Shown: in pieces, positions 8,648-16,596 of the stretch | Position numbering within the stretch: the stretch's first letter is position 1 | How the letters are laid out: the number at the start of each line of letters is the position of its first letter | Assembly: GCA_045631525.1 (NCBI GenBank) | Contig: JAZQUY010000005.1 | Location: forward strand, 1-64,000 | Length of the DNA stretch: 64,000 bases | DNA from: SIG440 sp045631525 | GTDB taxonomy: Bacteria; Bacillota; Clostridia; Monoglobales; Monoglobaceae | Reading direction: 5' to 3' | The notes under the pieces: generated by a model | The model's input: only the letters and a program-made list of their open reading frames with translations | Told to the model about the DNA's origin: nothing | The model's database searches: none | Program-made: the position numbers and the translations under genes

Positions 8648-8811
8648 GCTAAACAATTTTCAATTTAATATCTGCTGAAACTGTCAGTATTTTTACTTTT
8701 GGTAAAAATGCAGGCTCGCTTTTTTAGTGACTGTTTCGGCATTATTGAAGATTGTTTAGCGACAATGAGTCCTGCATTTTTCGTGCACGGCTCTGGTCGT
8801 GCACTTTTTTT
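8648..8811 (+). ncRNA. Predicted structured small RNA (about 164 nt), 6S-like rod, family unassigned
   Basis: The transcript would begin exactly where a perfect pairing starts. GCTAAACAAT (8648-8657) pairs with ATTGTTTAGC (8751-8760) and continues through a G-T wobble into TTCAAT/ATTGAA (8659-8664 with 8744-8749), giving 17 stacked pairs. After an asymmetric internal loop (9 and 3 bases) a 13-position helix follows (8674-8686 with 8728-8740, one mismatch, one G-T), then an 8-pair apical hairpin (8689-8696 with 8702-8709). Bases 8704-8714 can instead pair with 8771-8781, a possible pseudoknot or alternate fold. A 7-pair terminator with T7 closes the gene. A rod with an internal bubble recalls 6S RNA, but the rod is shorter than usual. 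Confidence 0.65.
8783..8811 (+). terminator. Terminator of the small RNA
   Basis: GTGCACG (8783-8789) and CGTGCAC (8798-8804) form a 7-pair stem with an 8-base loop followed by seven T residues. Confidence 0.8.
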
Positions 8812-8872
8812 CTCCAAAATAAAGCTTTTTTTTCTGAAATTTTCCAATTTCTTCTTTTGCACGACTACGCAA

Positions 8873-8910
8873 AAGCACGCAAACCAAAAGGGTTGCGTGC
8901 TTGTTTTTTT
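8873..8910 (+). terminator. Second hairpin-T-tract terminator, convergent with recD2
   Basis: Arms AAGCACGCAA (8873-8882) and TTGCGTGCTT (8893-8902) are followed on the plus strand by a T run reaching the recD2 stop codon. In the recD2 direction the same stem ends in a weaker T tract, so it may serve both strands. Between 8812 and 8872 I see only AT-rich sequence. Confidence 0.65.
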
Positions 8911-11101
8911 ATCTTATTATAAGCTTTTCACGAAGTCCTGAATATCTCATCTGGATATTGTCGTTCCTTACAAACTGGGAAAGAATTTCCTCCTTGCCCA
9001 CAAGAACAACCAATTTTTTCGCACGTGTCACCGCTGTATACAAAAGGTTTCTTGTGGTTAAAAGTCTGTGGGTGTCAAAAACGGGCATTATCACCACGTC
9101 AAATTCACTGCCCTGACTTTTGTGAACTGTGAGGGCATAGGCAAGCTCAATTTCGGTCAAATCCAAAAAGTCATATACCACCTTTTTGTCATCAAAAATC
9201 ACCGACATTGTCTGTCTTGGGACATTTATATCCGACACAAAGCCCACGTCACCGTTGAATATCCCCTCGCCCTTCTCGCCGTCTGAAATCCTTGTCCAGC
9301 TGAGGTTATAGTTGTTTTTATTCTGCATAACCTTGTCGCCTATACGGAATGTGCATCCCCCCACGGTCTTTTCGCTTATTCTGTCTTTCTTGGGGTTCAA
9401 GCGTCTTTGCAAAACTTCATTGAGGCTCTGAACTCCGATTGCCGTTTTCCTTGTGGGCGTCAGCACCTGAATATCAGACACCTTGTCAACACCATAAGCT
9501 TGTGGAATTCTCCTTTCACAAAGGTCAGCGATTATCTCACCAACCCCCTCCGCATCATTACATTTTAGCAAAAAGAAATCATCCTCGGGGTTATTGGTAT
9601 AAGGCATCTGCCCGCTGTTTATGCGGTGAGCATTCACCACTATCATACTTTGTTTCGCCTGCCTGAAAATCTCGGTGAGCTTCACACAAGCAAGGCATTC
9701 GCTGTCAATAATATCCCGAAGAACATTCCCCGCACCAACAGCGGGAAGCTGGTCACAGTCACCCACCATTATGAGCCTTGCCCCCACAGGAAGTGCAAGG
9801 AGCAGACTGTGCATAAGAAGAATATCCACCATTGACATTTCGTCAACAATCACCGCGTCACAATCAAGCTTGTTTTTTTCATTCCTCGCAAAGCATACAC
9901 GCCCACCCTCAGAGGGCAGATTTTCAAGAAGTCGGTGGATGGTTTTTGCCTCCATCCCTGAAAGCTCGGACATTCTTTTTGCAGCACGTCCCGTTGGGGC
10001 TGCGAGCATCACCTTTTTCCCCTGACGCTTCATTATGTTTATTATTGCTTTTATTATGGTGGTTTTTCCCGTACCAGGGCCACCTGTGATTACCATAGCC
10101 GAATTTTCGAATGCAGTGAAAACCGCATCCTTTTGCTCTGGGGCAAGCACCATGCTTAGCTCACGCTCGGCATTTTCGATTTCTTTTTCCATTTCGCGTC
10201 CGCTTATTTCAAAGATAAGGGAACTCATTTCCCTGAGTCTTGTTGCAACGCCTTTTTCAGCATCATAAAACATATCAAGATAAACCGCATCAAATTCTTC
10301 ATAGCTTATGGTTTTAAGCCTGCCCTCAAGACATAGCTTTGAAACAGCATCCTCAACAGCCGTTGCATCAATTTCAAGCATAGCTTTTGTTTGTGCCACA
10401 AGCTGACCTTTTGGAAGATAGGTATGACCGCTTAAATATGCACCATTTAAAAGAGTGCTCACCACCCCTGCACAAATTCTTGGTTCAAAGGTTGGTGGAA
10501 GCTTCATTTCTTCACGGATGCGGTCGCAAATTTTGAAAGTGAACCCGTCAATTCCGCTGAGAGCAAAGGGGTTTTCACCCGCAAGGCTCACAACCCCCTG
10601 ACCAAAAGTTCGATAAGCTTTCACCGCAAGATTTGGTGACACACCGAACTGCTGAAAGAAAACCACAATGTTTTTGATGCCGATTTGCTCAACATAACGC
10701 TTGTGGATTTCCTCCGCCTTTGCCCTTGAAATTCCTTTTATTTCGGTGAGCCTTTGGGGTTCATTTTCAATCATGCGAAGGGCATCCTCACCAAAAAGCT
10801 CCACCATTTTTCGTGCTGTGCTTTTTCCCACGTGGGGAAGTATACCCGAGCCTAAGTATAGTTCGATTTCGTTCTCGGTTTTGGGCATAACCCTTTCAAA
10901 TTCGCTGACAGAGAACTGCTGACCATATTCTGGGTGGTTTTTCCATTCCCCCATGGCGATTATTTTTTCGCCCTCGGAAAGCCCGGGCATATACCCCGTC
11001 AGCGTATAAAGGTGTCCGCCACATGACGCATCACAAACTGTATAGCCGTTTGACTGGTTTTCGTATATAATCCCCTCAACCATTCCCTCAAACTTTTCCA
11101 T
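8909..11101 (-). CDS. recD2: RecD2-type ATP-dependent DNA helicase
   Basis: A 730-residue 5'-3' superfamily 1B helicase that acts without RecBC and is linked to DNA repair and replication fork stability. The N-terminal region holds an OB-like domain and helix-hairpin-helix segments (residues about 90-200). The core has Walker A GGPGTGKTTI near 345, Walker B VIVDEMSM, a GDCDQLPAVG motif III and the C-terminal VHKSQGSEFD motif. All helicase motifs look intact. A perfect consensus promoter lies just upstream (11141-11169). It follows the lysis genes of the phage cassette in the same direction with no intervening terminator. Confidence 0.94.
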   Translation of the reverse strand: MEKFEGMVEGIIYENQSNGYTVCDASCGGHLYTLTGYMPGLSEGEKIIAMGEWKNHPEYGQQFSVSEFERVMPKTENEIELYLGSGILPHVGKSTARKMVELFGEDALRMIENEPQRLTEIKGISRAKAEEIHKRYVEQIGIKNIVVFFQQFGVSPNLAVKAYRTFGQGVVSLAGENPFALSGIDGFTFKICDRIREEMKLPPTFEPRICAGVVSTLLNGAYLSGHTYLPKGQLVAQTKAMLEIDATAVEDAVSKLCLEGRLKTISYEEFDAVYLDMFYDAEKGVATRLREMSSLIFEISGREMEKEIENAERELSMVLAPEQKDAVFTAFENSAMVITGGPGTGKTTIIKAIINIMKRQGKKVMLAAPTGRAAKRMSELSGMEAKTIHRLLENLPSEGGRVCFARNEKNKLDCDAVIVDEMSMVDILLMHSLLLALPVGARLIMVGDCDQLPAVGAGNVLRDIIDSECLACVKLTEIFRQAKQSMIVVNAHRINSGQMPYTNNPEDDFFLLKCNDAEGVGEIIADLCERRIPQAYGVDKVSDIQVLTPTRKTAIGVQSLNEVLQRRLNPKKDRISEKTVGGCTFRIGDKVMQNKNNYNLSWTRISDGEKGEGIFNGDVGFVSDINVPRQTMSVIFDDKKVVYDFLDLTEIELAYALTVHKSQGSEFDVVIMPVFDTHRLLTTRNLLYTAVTRAKKLVVLVGKEEILSQFVRNDNIQMRYSGLREKLIIR

Positions 11102-11140
11102 ACGGCATCCACCCCTTTCATTTCAGAAAATCTCTTTCAT

Positions 11141-11169
11141 ATTATACAATACCAGAAATTTTCTGTCAA
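11141..11169 (-). promoter_or_regulatory. Perfect consensus sigma-A promoter of recD2
   Basis: Minus-strand TTGACA (11169-11164), exactly 17 bases, then TATAAT (11146-11141), about 40 bases before the recD2 start. This is the closest match to consensus in the window. It would give recD2 transcription independent of the phage cassette. Confidence 0.75.
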
Positions 11170-11194
11170 TGAATATAGGGGAAATCTCAAAAGG

Positions 11195-11764
11195 TTATGC
11201 CATAGCCTCGGCAAGCTTCAAAAGAAGTTCTTCGCCGTATTTATAGCAAAGCAAAAATTCAACTGTTCCGTCTTCAATTCCCGCCTTTGCCTGAATGATT
11301 TCTACCGCTTCTTCAACTGTCATATCGCATTCTCCTTTCTTTATTTCATCAAAGGGAAAGTTTTTGCCCGGACAAGCTGTCTTTGAAAAATCCTTGTGCC
11401 TTTTAACAGTCGCTTTGGGATAAAGTCTCAAAAGATGTGAAACAAGTTGTTTGCCTGCATTTTTCTGTTTTATCGGCATAGTTTCTTCCGTCTCAAAATT
11501 ACCTTCAAAGCATACGCCAATGCTTTTGCCGTTATATCCCGTGCAGTGTGCACCCTCGGTTGCAATGGGGCGACCGCGGTATATTGTGCCGTCTTTTCTC
11601 AGATAAAAGTGATAGCCAATCCCGCACCAGCCGTTTTTGAGATGCCCTTTGTGTATGCTCATTGCATCACCAAGTCCTGCCCTGTGATGAAGAATTATAT
11701 ATTCTGTGCTGTTTCTTCTTTTAGGCTCGCTTCCCCATTGATATTTCATATCAACGATTTTCAT
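11195..11764 (-). CDS. Phage endolysin, N-acetylmuramoyl-L-alanine amidase (PGRP/Amidase_2)
   Basis: A 189-residue peptidoglycan hydrolase that would cut the bond between muramic acid and L-alanine to release particles. The amidase domain fills residues about 15-140. Zinc-site candidates are visible in ILHHRAG near residue 26 and in RHKDFSKTACPG near 125-136. The remaining 50 residues may be a small binding or linker segment. There is no signal peptide, so export depends on the holin, whose gene overlaps by 14 bases. It is the last gene of the cassette. Confidence 0.9.
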   Translation of the reverse strand: MKIVDMKYQWGSEPKRRNSTEYIILHHRAGLGDAMSIHKGHLKNGWCGIGYHFYLRKDGTIYRGRPIATEGAHCTGYNGKSIGVCFEGNFETEETMPIKQKNAGKQLVSHLLRLYPKATVKRHKDFSKTACPGKNFPFDEIKKGECDMTVEEAVEIIQAKAGIEDGTVEFLLCYKYGEELLLKLAEAMA

Positions 11765-12197
11765 TGTCGTCTTTTTCCCCCTTTGATTTCAGCATATCAA
11801 TAGCTTTTGTAATAACCTCAGGGAAAGGCACACCCATAAGCCCTGCATTTTCGATTATGGAAATTGCTTCATTTATGATGAAACCAATTATAGCAGTGGT
11901 CCTTATGTAATTTGTGTCAAGAAGTCCGTCAAGTCTGTGTGCCACAAGTATAAAAAGCAATGTGACACCTTTTTTAGAGAGCCCTTTCCAACCAGCACGA
12001 CTGCTTATCGCCCCTGTATCTGACTTGTTGCTTTTATGGAATACCCCCGCAACAATCAAACCCATCACAAAGTCCACAGCCATAAAAATCACGAGAGTTA
12101 TCATATCCTCGGTCCAACCGCCAAATAACCGTGCCACAAAGCTCCCCGCCAAGCCCAAAGCAGTACAAAAATATACTTTTGCTGTCTGAATATTCAT
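11751..12197 (-). CDS. Phage holin (holin-4 / toxin secretion-lysis holin family)
   Basis: A 148-residue membrane protein with about three hydrophobic segments (residues about 8-24, 30-52 and 78-110) and a charged C-terminal tail (KSKGEKDDNENR). The segment VIFMAVDFVMGLIVAG is typical of this holin family. It would permeabilise the membrane so the amidase reaches the wall. Its start shares a base with the stop of the preceding 61-residue gene, and its end overlaps the amidase start. Confidence 0.88.
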   Translation of the reverse strand: MNIQTAKVYFCTALGLAGSFVARLFGGWTEDMITLVIFMAVDFVMGLIVAGVFHKSNKSDTGAISSRAGWKGLSKKGVTLLFILVAHRLDGLLDTNYIRTTAIIGFIINEAISIIENAGLMGVPFPEVITKAIDMLKSKGEKDDNENR

Positions 12198-12382
12198 TAT
12201 GTTTCTTCCTTTTCTTCCTCTTCTTTCATTATTTCTTCATACTCGGCATCTGTGATTTCGTGCCAGTTGTCTACACTGTCGTTTACCCCGAGATAAACCT
12301 CCTTGCTGTAAGTATCTCCATTGGTAAGTACCATACCCTCTGATGCCGTGATTTTTATAAGTTCAATCTTTGTTTTTTCCAT
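12197..12382 (-). CDS. Small acidic phage protein upstream of the holin
   Basis: A 61-residue protein beginning MEKTKIELIK and ending in a run of glutamates. Its ATG overlaps the stop of the preceding tail-type gene as TAATG, which decides the start; the longer frame extending to 12646 is only an overlap with that gene. Size and position match small proteins found between tail fibre and holin genes in siphoviruses. Function is unknown. Confidence 0.7.
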   Translation of the reverse strand: MEKTKIELIKITASEGMVLTNGDTYSKEVYLGVNDSVDNWHEITDAEYEEIMKEEEEKEET

Positions 12383-13149
12383 TACGCCACTGTCCATCCT
12401 TTCTGCGTAGCAATAGCTATATCGCTTTCGCTTAATTTGCTCTTTGAGTCTGCGTGAAGTGTCAAAGTTCTCGTTGTGGTTGTGCCAGAATAGTCTTTGA
12501 GAGCGTTTATTACGCTTTGTGCACTTTCTAAAACAAGCGGTGCGTTTACTAATGACCCAATGGCGGTTGAAATAACACTGCCCTCCATAAAGAACAAGTG
12601 GGTAAGCCCTTTCATATTTATAAAACAATTTGCGTAATTGGTACACTTTTCGCTCACCTTGAGGGTTATATGTGTTGGTAAATAACCCGTAATGTTTTCA
12701 TTCTTAAACGTCCCACTTAATGATGTGCAATTCGATAGGTCAACCTCGATATGGTTCATACGTGCATTTGCAAATATGTCATCTGCTTGTGTTATTTTCG
12801 ACAAATCAACCATATCAGCAATCGTTCTGTAATCCAGCACTTCTGTTTCACTTTGTCCAAACAAGCAAAACATTCCCCTTGCTCTGTTGGCAGTGGTAGG
12901 AACAACTTTATACTTTGGTTTAAACGTATCTTTTGACCAACCACCGCCCGCAAAGGCATACATATATACGGCTCTTTCCCCATTATCTTGATAAGCATCC
13001 CAAAACTCATCATATTGTGATTTCTTTCCTGCTTCATATACCTTTGGAATATCCGTTGCCATATCATCAAGAGTGAGAGCATCCGTTTTGCCCGTTTTAT
13101 CACGGATAGCGTCTGCAATAGCCGTCATTTTTTCATTTACCGTTGCCAT
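12382..13149 (-). CDS. Phage tail-associated protein with repeat-type C-terminal region
   Basis: A protein of about 255 residues. The N terminus (NEKMTAIADAIRDKTGKTDALTLDDMATDI) is a segment widespread in tail or host-range proteins of Firmicute phages. The middle and C terminus contain leucine-rich-like surface patterns (VDLSNCTSLSGTF and similar) seen in putative receptor-binding proteins. The ATG at 13149 overlaps the upstream stop as TAATG and lies 8 bases after GGGGGG. It is a candidate adsorption or fibre-tip protein; the assignment is by position and N-terminal similarity. Confidence 0.65.
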   Translation of the reverse strand: MATVNEKMTAIADAIRDKTGKTDALTLDDMATDIPKVYEAGKKSQYDEFWDAYQDNGERAVYMYAFAGGGWSKDTFKPKYKVVPTTANRARGMFCLFGQSETEVLDYRTIADMVDLSKITQADDIFANARMNHIEVDLSNCTSLSGTFKNENITGYLPTHITLKVSEKCTNYANCFINMKGLTHLFFMEGSVISTAIGSLVNAPLVLESAQSVINALKDYSGTTTTRTLTLHADSKSKLSESDIAIATQKGWTVA

Positions 13150-13688
13150 TACCATTTCCCCCCTAAGATTGCCTCATCAACCCAAGTCTTTATCTCATCC
13201 TTGTCCTCGGCTGTCCAGTAATCTGTGCCTCGCTGTGGAATATAGCCCTCCGCTTTAACCCCAGTGTCAATAAAAACCTTATCATTTTTATCCCACTCAA
13301 ACCAATTTCCGTTTTCGCCTATATATGGAGTTTTTGTGTTTGACAATATCTGGTTGTATATGTCAGGTGTGGGAGGCTTTGGTGTCTCGCCCTCTTTATA
13401 TCCCGACTTTTCCACACTGACCCTGACACTGTTTGCCGTTATTCTGTCACCGCACACCACCGACACAGTGAAAAACGGAGCCTTTATAACTTCCCAGGGC
13501 ACAGTGCACGCATTATCAGAAAGAATTACATTATAAAATTGTGTTCCATTTCCAAATATCGCAACAATATCCCCCTCCCATTCCTCACTAAAGGAAAAGT
13601 GGGCAGTTAAGTAATTTCGGCTGTCTGCAACTACCTTAAAATGGTCAGTTCGTTCTATTATCTGATTTTTTATATCAAAACAAATCAT
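13149..13688 (-). CDS. Phage baseplate/tail protein (upper baseplate-like)
   Basis: About 179 residues, mostly predicted beta strands, with a proline-rich hinge (GETPKPPTPDIYNQI) near residue 105 and a short helical C terminus (EDKDEIKTWVDEAI). That layout resembles the N-terminal part of baseplate upper proteins of lactococcal and clostridial siphophages. The ATG at 13688 is chosen because AGGAGG stands seven bases before it; a TTG one codon upstream is less likely. Coupled to the next gene by TAATG. Confidence 0.62.
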   Translation of the reverse strand: MICFDIKNQIIERTDHFKVVADSRNYLTAHFSFSEEWEGDIVAIFGNGTQFYNVILSDNACTVPWEVIKAPFFTVSVVCGDRITANSVRVSVEKSGYKEGETPKPPTPDIYNQILSNTKTPYIGENGNWFEWDKNDKVFIDTGVKAEGYIPQRGTDYWTAEDKDEIKTWVDEAILGGKW

Positions 13689-13700
13689 CAAATCCCTCCT

Positions 13701-14582
13701 TTACATAAGCATAGCAAAATATGCGTGGTTCTTAAACATATAAAGATATTTTTCGCCATTATTCATTGTGCTACACTGCGCAATGATACAAAGTTCATTG
13801 TCACAAACCTCAACGAATCTTGCCATGCTGTAATTTACAACAGTACCAAGACTACCTCCTGCAAATGCGGAGTCATTATCTATAATTGAAAATATACCCT
13901 GATTTTTAACAATGTCATAGAATGTAGTTATCTGCAGCTTTTCGGGAGTAGGTTCAGCGCCTACAGTCACAACTGCATAATTAAATTTGCTCAAATCCAC
14001 TCCCTGCACGCTTGCAACCTTATAGTATTTGCCATCCCCTACCGTGCGTATCAGCACAGGGTCTATGCTCACAAAAGGCACCGAAAGAGATATATTTTTG
14101 CCAAGCGTTGCTATTTTTGACCTCGAAAAAATTCTTTTGTCCAAAAGTGTTCCGTCTGTCAAAACCTCGGCAAGTAATACACATTCTCCATCTGTGGGCA
14201 ATTCAGCGCCAAAAACAATATCCGCTTTCTGAAGTGACGGACTGTAATGTGCATAGATGTGCCCTGCCGTATTTGGTGCTATGGGCAACACATATCCATT
14301 TTCATCAACTGTCAACCTTACACCGCTTTCAAAAAACACTATTCCCTGTGCAACTTCAACATGCATTTCTGCCATACCCACATTCTGTACACTGCAAAGA
14401 CAGCCACCAAGCTGAACACCCTCGCCAACAAGTGCAGATGTCATTTCATTCAGGTCAGACACATTGTAGCTGTCCTTTGAAATAAAAGGCGCAATGCCCG
14501 CACCCGTCAGGCTTTTTGTAATATCGTTTATATCATCAGGTCCGTATATACTGTTATCAATAAAGCTATAACTTATTCCCAT
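13701..14582 (-). CDS. Putative phage baseplate or tail-fibre protein
   Basis: About 293 residues. The N terminus carries short helical repeats (INDITKSLTGAGI and LNEMTSALVGEGV) followed by a beta-rich body, as in structural tail proteins that wrap a baseplate. No enzymatic motif is visible. The ATG at 14582 lies six bases after GGAGGA; another ATG two codons upstream overlaps the preceding stop. Function is assigned only from position between the Gp37-like protein and the upper baseplate-like protein. Confidence 0.55.
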   Translation of the reverse strand: MGISYSFIDNSIYGPDDINDITKSLTGAGIAPFISKDSYNVSDLNEMTSALVGEGVQLGGCLCSVQNVGMAEMHVEVAQGIVFFESGVRLTVDENGYVLPIAPNTAGHIYAHYSPSLQKADIVFGAELPTDGECVLLAEVLTDGTLLDKRIFSRSKIATLGKNISLSVPFVSIDPVLIRTVGDGKYYKVASVQGVDLSKFNYAVVTVGAEPTPEKLQITTFYDIVKNQGIFSIIDNDSAFAGGSLGTVVNYSMARFVEVCDNELCIIAQCSTMNNGEKYLYMFKNHAYFAMLM

Positions 14583-14584
14583 TA

Positions 14585-15745
14585 TCATTCCTCCAAACTG
14601 CTGAGAACAGGGTTGACTCCTGATTCATCAATATCATAGTAAATATTGACCGAAGAAACCCGCTTTCTTTCCGCTTTTTTAAAATCTCCAAATTCTGTCT
14701 GCACTCTTACAATGTCACCAAGAACATAGTCTTTGCCGTATTCCACATCCTTTGCTTCACCCTCTGTTTCGGCTCTTCTTTTCAACCCAGATATTTCAGC
14801 AAGAGCCTCTTCCTCTGTTTTTATCCCCGAAAGCACCGCGTCCCATTTTTTTGCACCTGTTTCGGACGGATTATCAATATACACCCAAATTGTGTCAGGC
14901 TTTTTACCTGTAATTTTCCACTTGCCACTTGGGGTGTCGGAATACAAATAATAATCCTTTATGCAATTCAAACCAAATCGTGTTACGTTGTAATATTTTC
15001 CGCCGCTTTGATAATATGTATCTGACGTTATTTTGTAATATGTGTATGCATTCTCTGGGTTATTATCAGAAAGACCGGGTGAATTGTTATATGCATCCCA
15101 ACCTCCCATATCAGTGAACCTTCTCTCATACCATCCGCAGTTTGTTACCATATCCTGCTTTTCTACGGTGTATGTCATTTCATAAGCCGTTCTGTTTGAC
15201 GGAGAAATCATACACAATGATTCATTACCCTGATATACCGAAAATACAAACTTTTTCAAGCTCATATCCGGGACAAGTTTAAACCCAAGGGACTGTTTTT
15301 CAAGCACCTCGCATACAACATCATAAAGCACCCTTACCTTGTCTGTTGAATAGCTTTGTGCTGTGCCAAGTCCTGCAAGCTCATCCAAAGCAACAAAATC
15401 CCCTGCGCCAGAGGTCACAGCATCGCGAGCGATAACCTCCGCCGCTACTGCTGTTTTAGTAAATGGCTGGACTCCCCTTTTTGTTAAAAGCCATTCGGGA
15501 GTTCTGCCAAAGACGGCTATATCCTCATCTATTCTCCAGCCCGTAACTATAGCCGAACTTTCACCTGCGACCACAAACAAGTATGGATTATTTTCAAGCA
15601 AGGTTATAACATCAGTTTCAGAGGGCGAAAAATGCACCTCAAAAGTTCCGTATCCACAATACTTCTTTTCTATATTTAAAGATACAACTCTCGGGAAATC
15701 CGCAAGCAAATTAAAATCAAAGTCATAAAAAAATATATCCCTCAC
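14585..15745 (-). CDS. Siphovirus Gp37-like tail protein
   Basis: A 386-residue protein starting MRDIFFYDFDFNLLADFP. The N-terminal region resembles the ReqiPepy6 Gp37-like family, which occupies the tail-tip (Tal) position after the distal tail protein in many Gram-positive siphophages. The C-terminal part ends in a beta segment (KDYVLGDIVRVQTEFG) also typical of this family. It overlaps the distal tail gene by four bases. I see no peptidase motif, so it may be purely structural. Confidence 0.68.
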   Translation of the reverse strand: MRDIFFYDFDFNLLADFPRVVSLNIEKKYCGYGTFEVHFSPSETDVITLLENNPYLFVVAGESSAIVTGWRIDEDIAVFGRTPEWLLTKRGVQPFTKTAVAAEVIARDAVTSGAGDFVALDELAGLGTAQSYSTDKVRVLYDVVCEVLEKQSLGFKLVPDMSLKKFVFSVYQGNESLCMISPSNRTAYEMTYTVEKQDMVTNCGWYERRFTDMGGWDAYNNSPGLSDNNPENAYTYYKITSDTYYQSGGKYYNVTRFGLNCIKDYYLYSDTPSGKWKITGKKPDTIWVYIDNPSETGAKKWDAVLSGIKTEEEALAEISGLKRRAETEGEAKDVEYGKDYVLGDIVRVQTEFGDFKKAERKRVSSVNIYYDIDESGVNPVLSSLEE

Positions 15746-16596
15746 ACAATCACCGCCTCATTATACAGATTGTTGTATCTGCATTCCACCGTGAAATCCG
15801 GTGTTAAATCACCAATGTTAAGCGAAATCATATTTGCCCCTCTTTCGAGCACAAAATCTCCCAAAAAACTATCTTTTGAAAGGTAGTTTATTATATTCCC
15901 ACTGATATTGCTGATAATTTTTCGGTTTTTTACGTCCACAGTTACCGTCTCTTCACCTTTTGGTGCATAGTCAAGCTGCACTCTTTTCCCCGTAGTCTCA
16001 TTTATCAGAATGATACTCTCAACATCTTCAAGAGCAGTGGGATAATATATACTTATAACCGGCTCAACAGAAACCGTCCCTTTAATCTCAATACTGCCTC
16101 CAAGAACAATTTCGCCAAACACCGCAGGCAGAGTGAATGGTGTTGCAAGAAGCTTTGTCCTTTTATAAAGAGATACCACCGTATCATTGCCGTCCTCAAA
16201 GAATGGACTGTCACACACAAACTGTACTGCAAAGGTTGCAATTCTTCCGCGAAGCACACGGGTTACATCCGGGAGCTGAACTTGGCTGCAAAATATCCTT
16301 CTGTCCACTGCCTCGCTTTTTATATAAAGCATTCCGCTTTGGCTAAACACACGCAAGGCATCCCTCACATCTTCAGCAACATTTTTACTCAGCATTTCAA
16401 GAGCAATGGTTATACTCCGTGCCACAGCTCTTGAACTTAAGGTCTCCTGTCCGTCATAACCCGAATACACCGCTGAATTATATTCCCGCGAAACAAGGCC
16501 CAAGCCCTCTATTGCAGTTATTTTAAAAGGCGAATCATTTCCGCCGCCCTTCATAACTACCTCACCGAGCTCATTTTTGTATATAAGTGTAATCAT
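15742..16596 (-). CDS. Phage distal tail protein (Dit/Sipho_tail family)
   Basis: About 284 residues. The N-terminal half carries the conserved pattern of siphovirus tail components (IEGLGLVSREYNSAVYSGYDGQ is broken here into IEGLGLVS and YSGYDGQ for reference), the central part has VQFVCDSPFF, and the C-terminal half is beta-rich, as in Dit galectin-like domains. Dit forms the hub linking tail tube to baseplate. The ATG at 16596 overlaps the tape measure stop as ATGA, with GGAGGG upstream. Confidence 0.75.
   Translation of the reverse strand: MITLIYKNELGEVVMKGGGNDSPFKITAIEGLGLVSREYNSAVYSGYDGQETLSSRAVARSITIALEMLSKNVAEDVRDALRVFSQSGMLYIKSEAVDRRIFCSQVQLPDVTRVLRGRIATFAVQFVCDSPFFEDGNDTVVSLYKRTKLLATPFTLPAVFGEIVLGGSIEIKGTVSVEPVISIYYPTALEDVESIILINETTGKRVQLDYAPKGEETVTVDVKNRKIISNISGNIINYLSKDSFLGDFVLERGANMISLNIGDLTPDFTVECRYNNLYNEAVIV

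Noticed and set aside
8648..8811. Firm assignment of the RNA as 6S RNA
   Set aside because: The rod is only 113 bases long and the internal loop is small and asymmetric, so the name was not given without a covariance-model search.
12383..12646. Upstream extension of the small gene before the holin
   Set aside because: The extra 88 residues lie entirely inside the preceding tail-type gene and lack a ribosome binding site; the TAATG junction gives a natural start at 12382.
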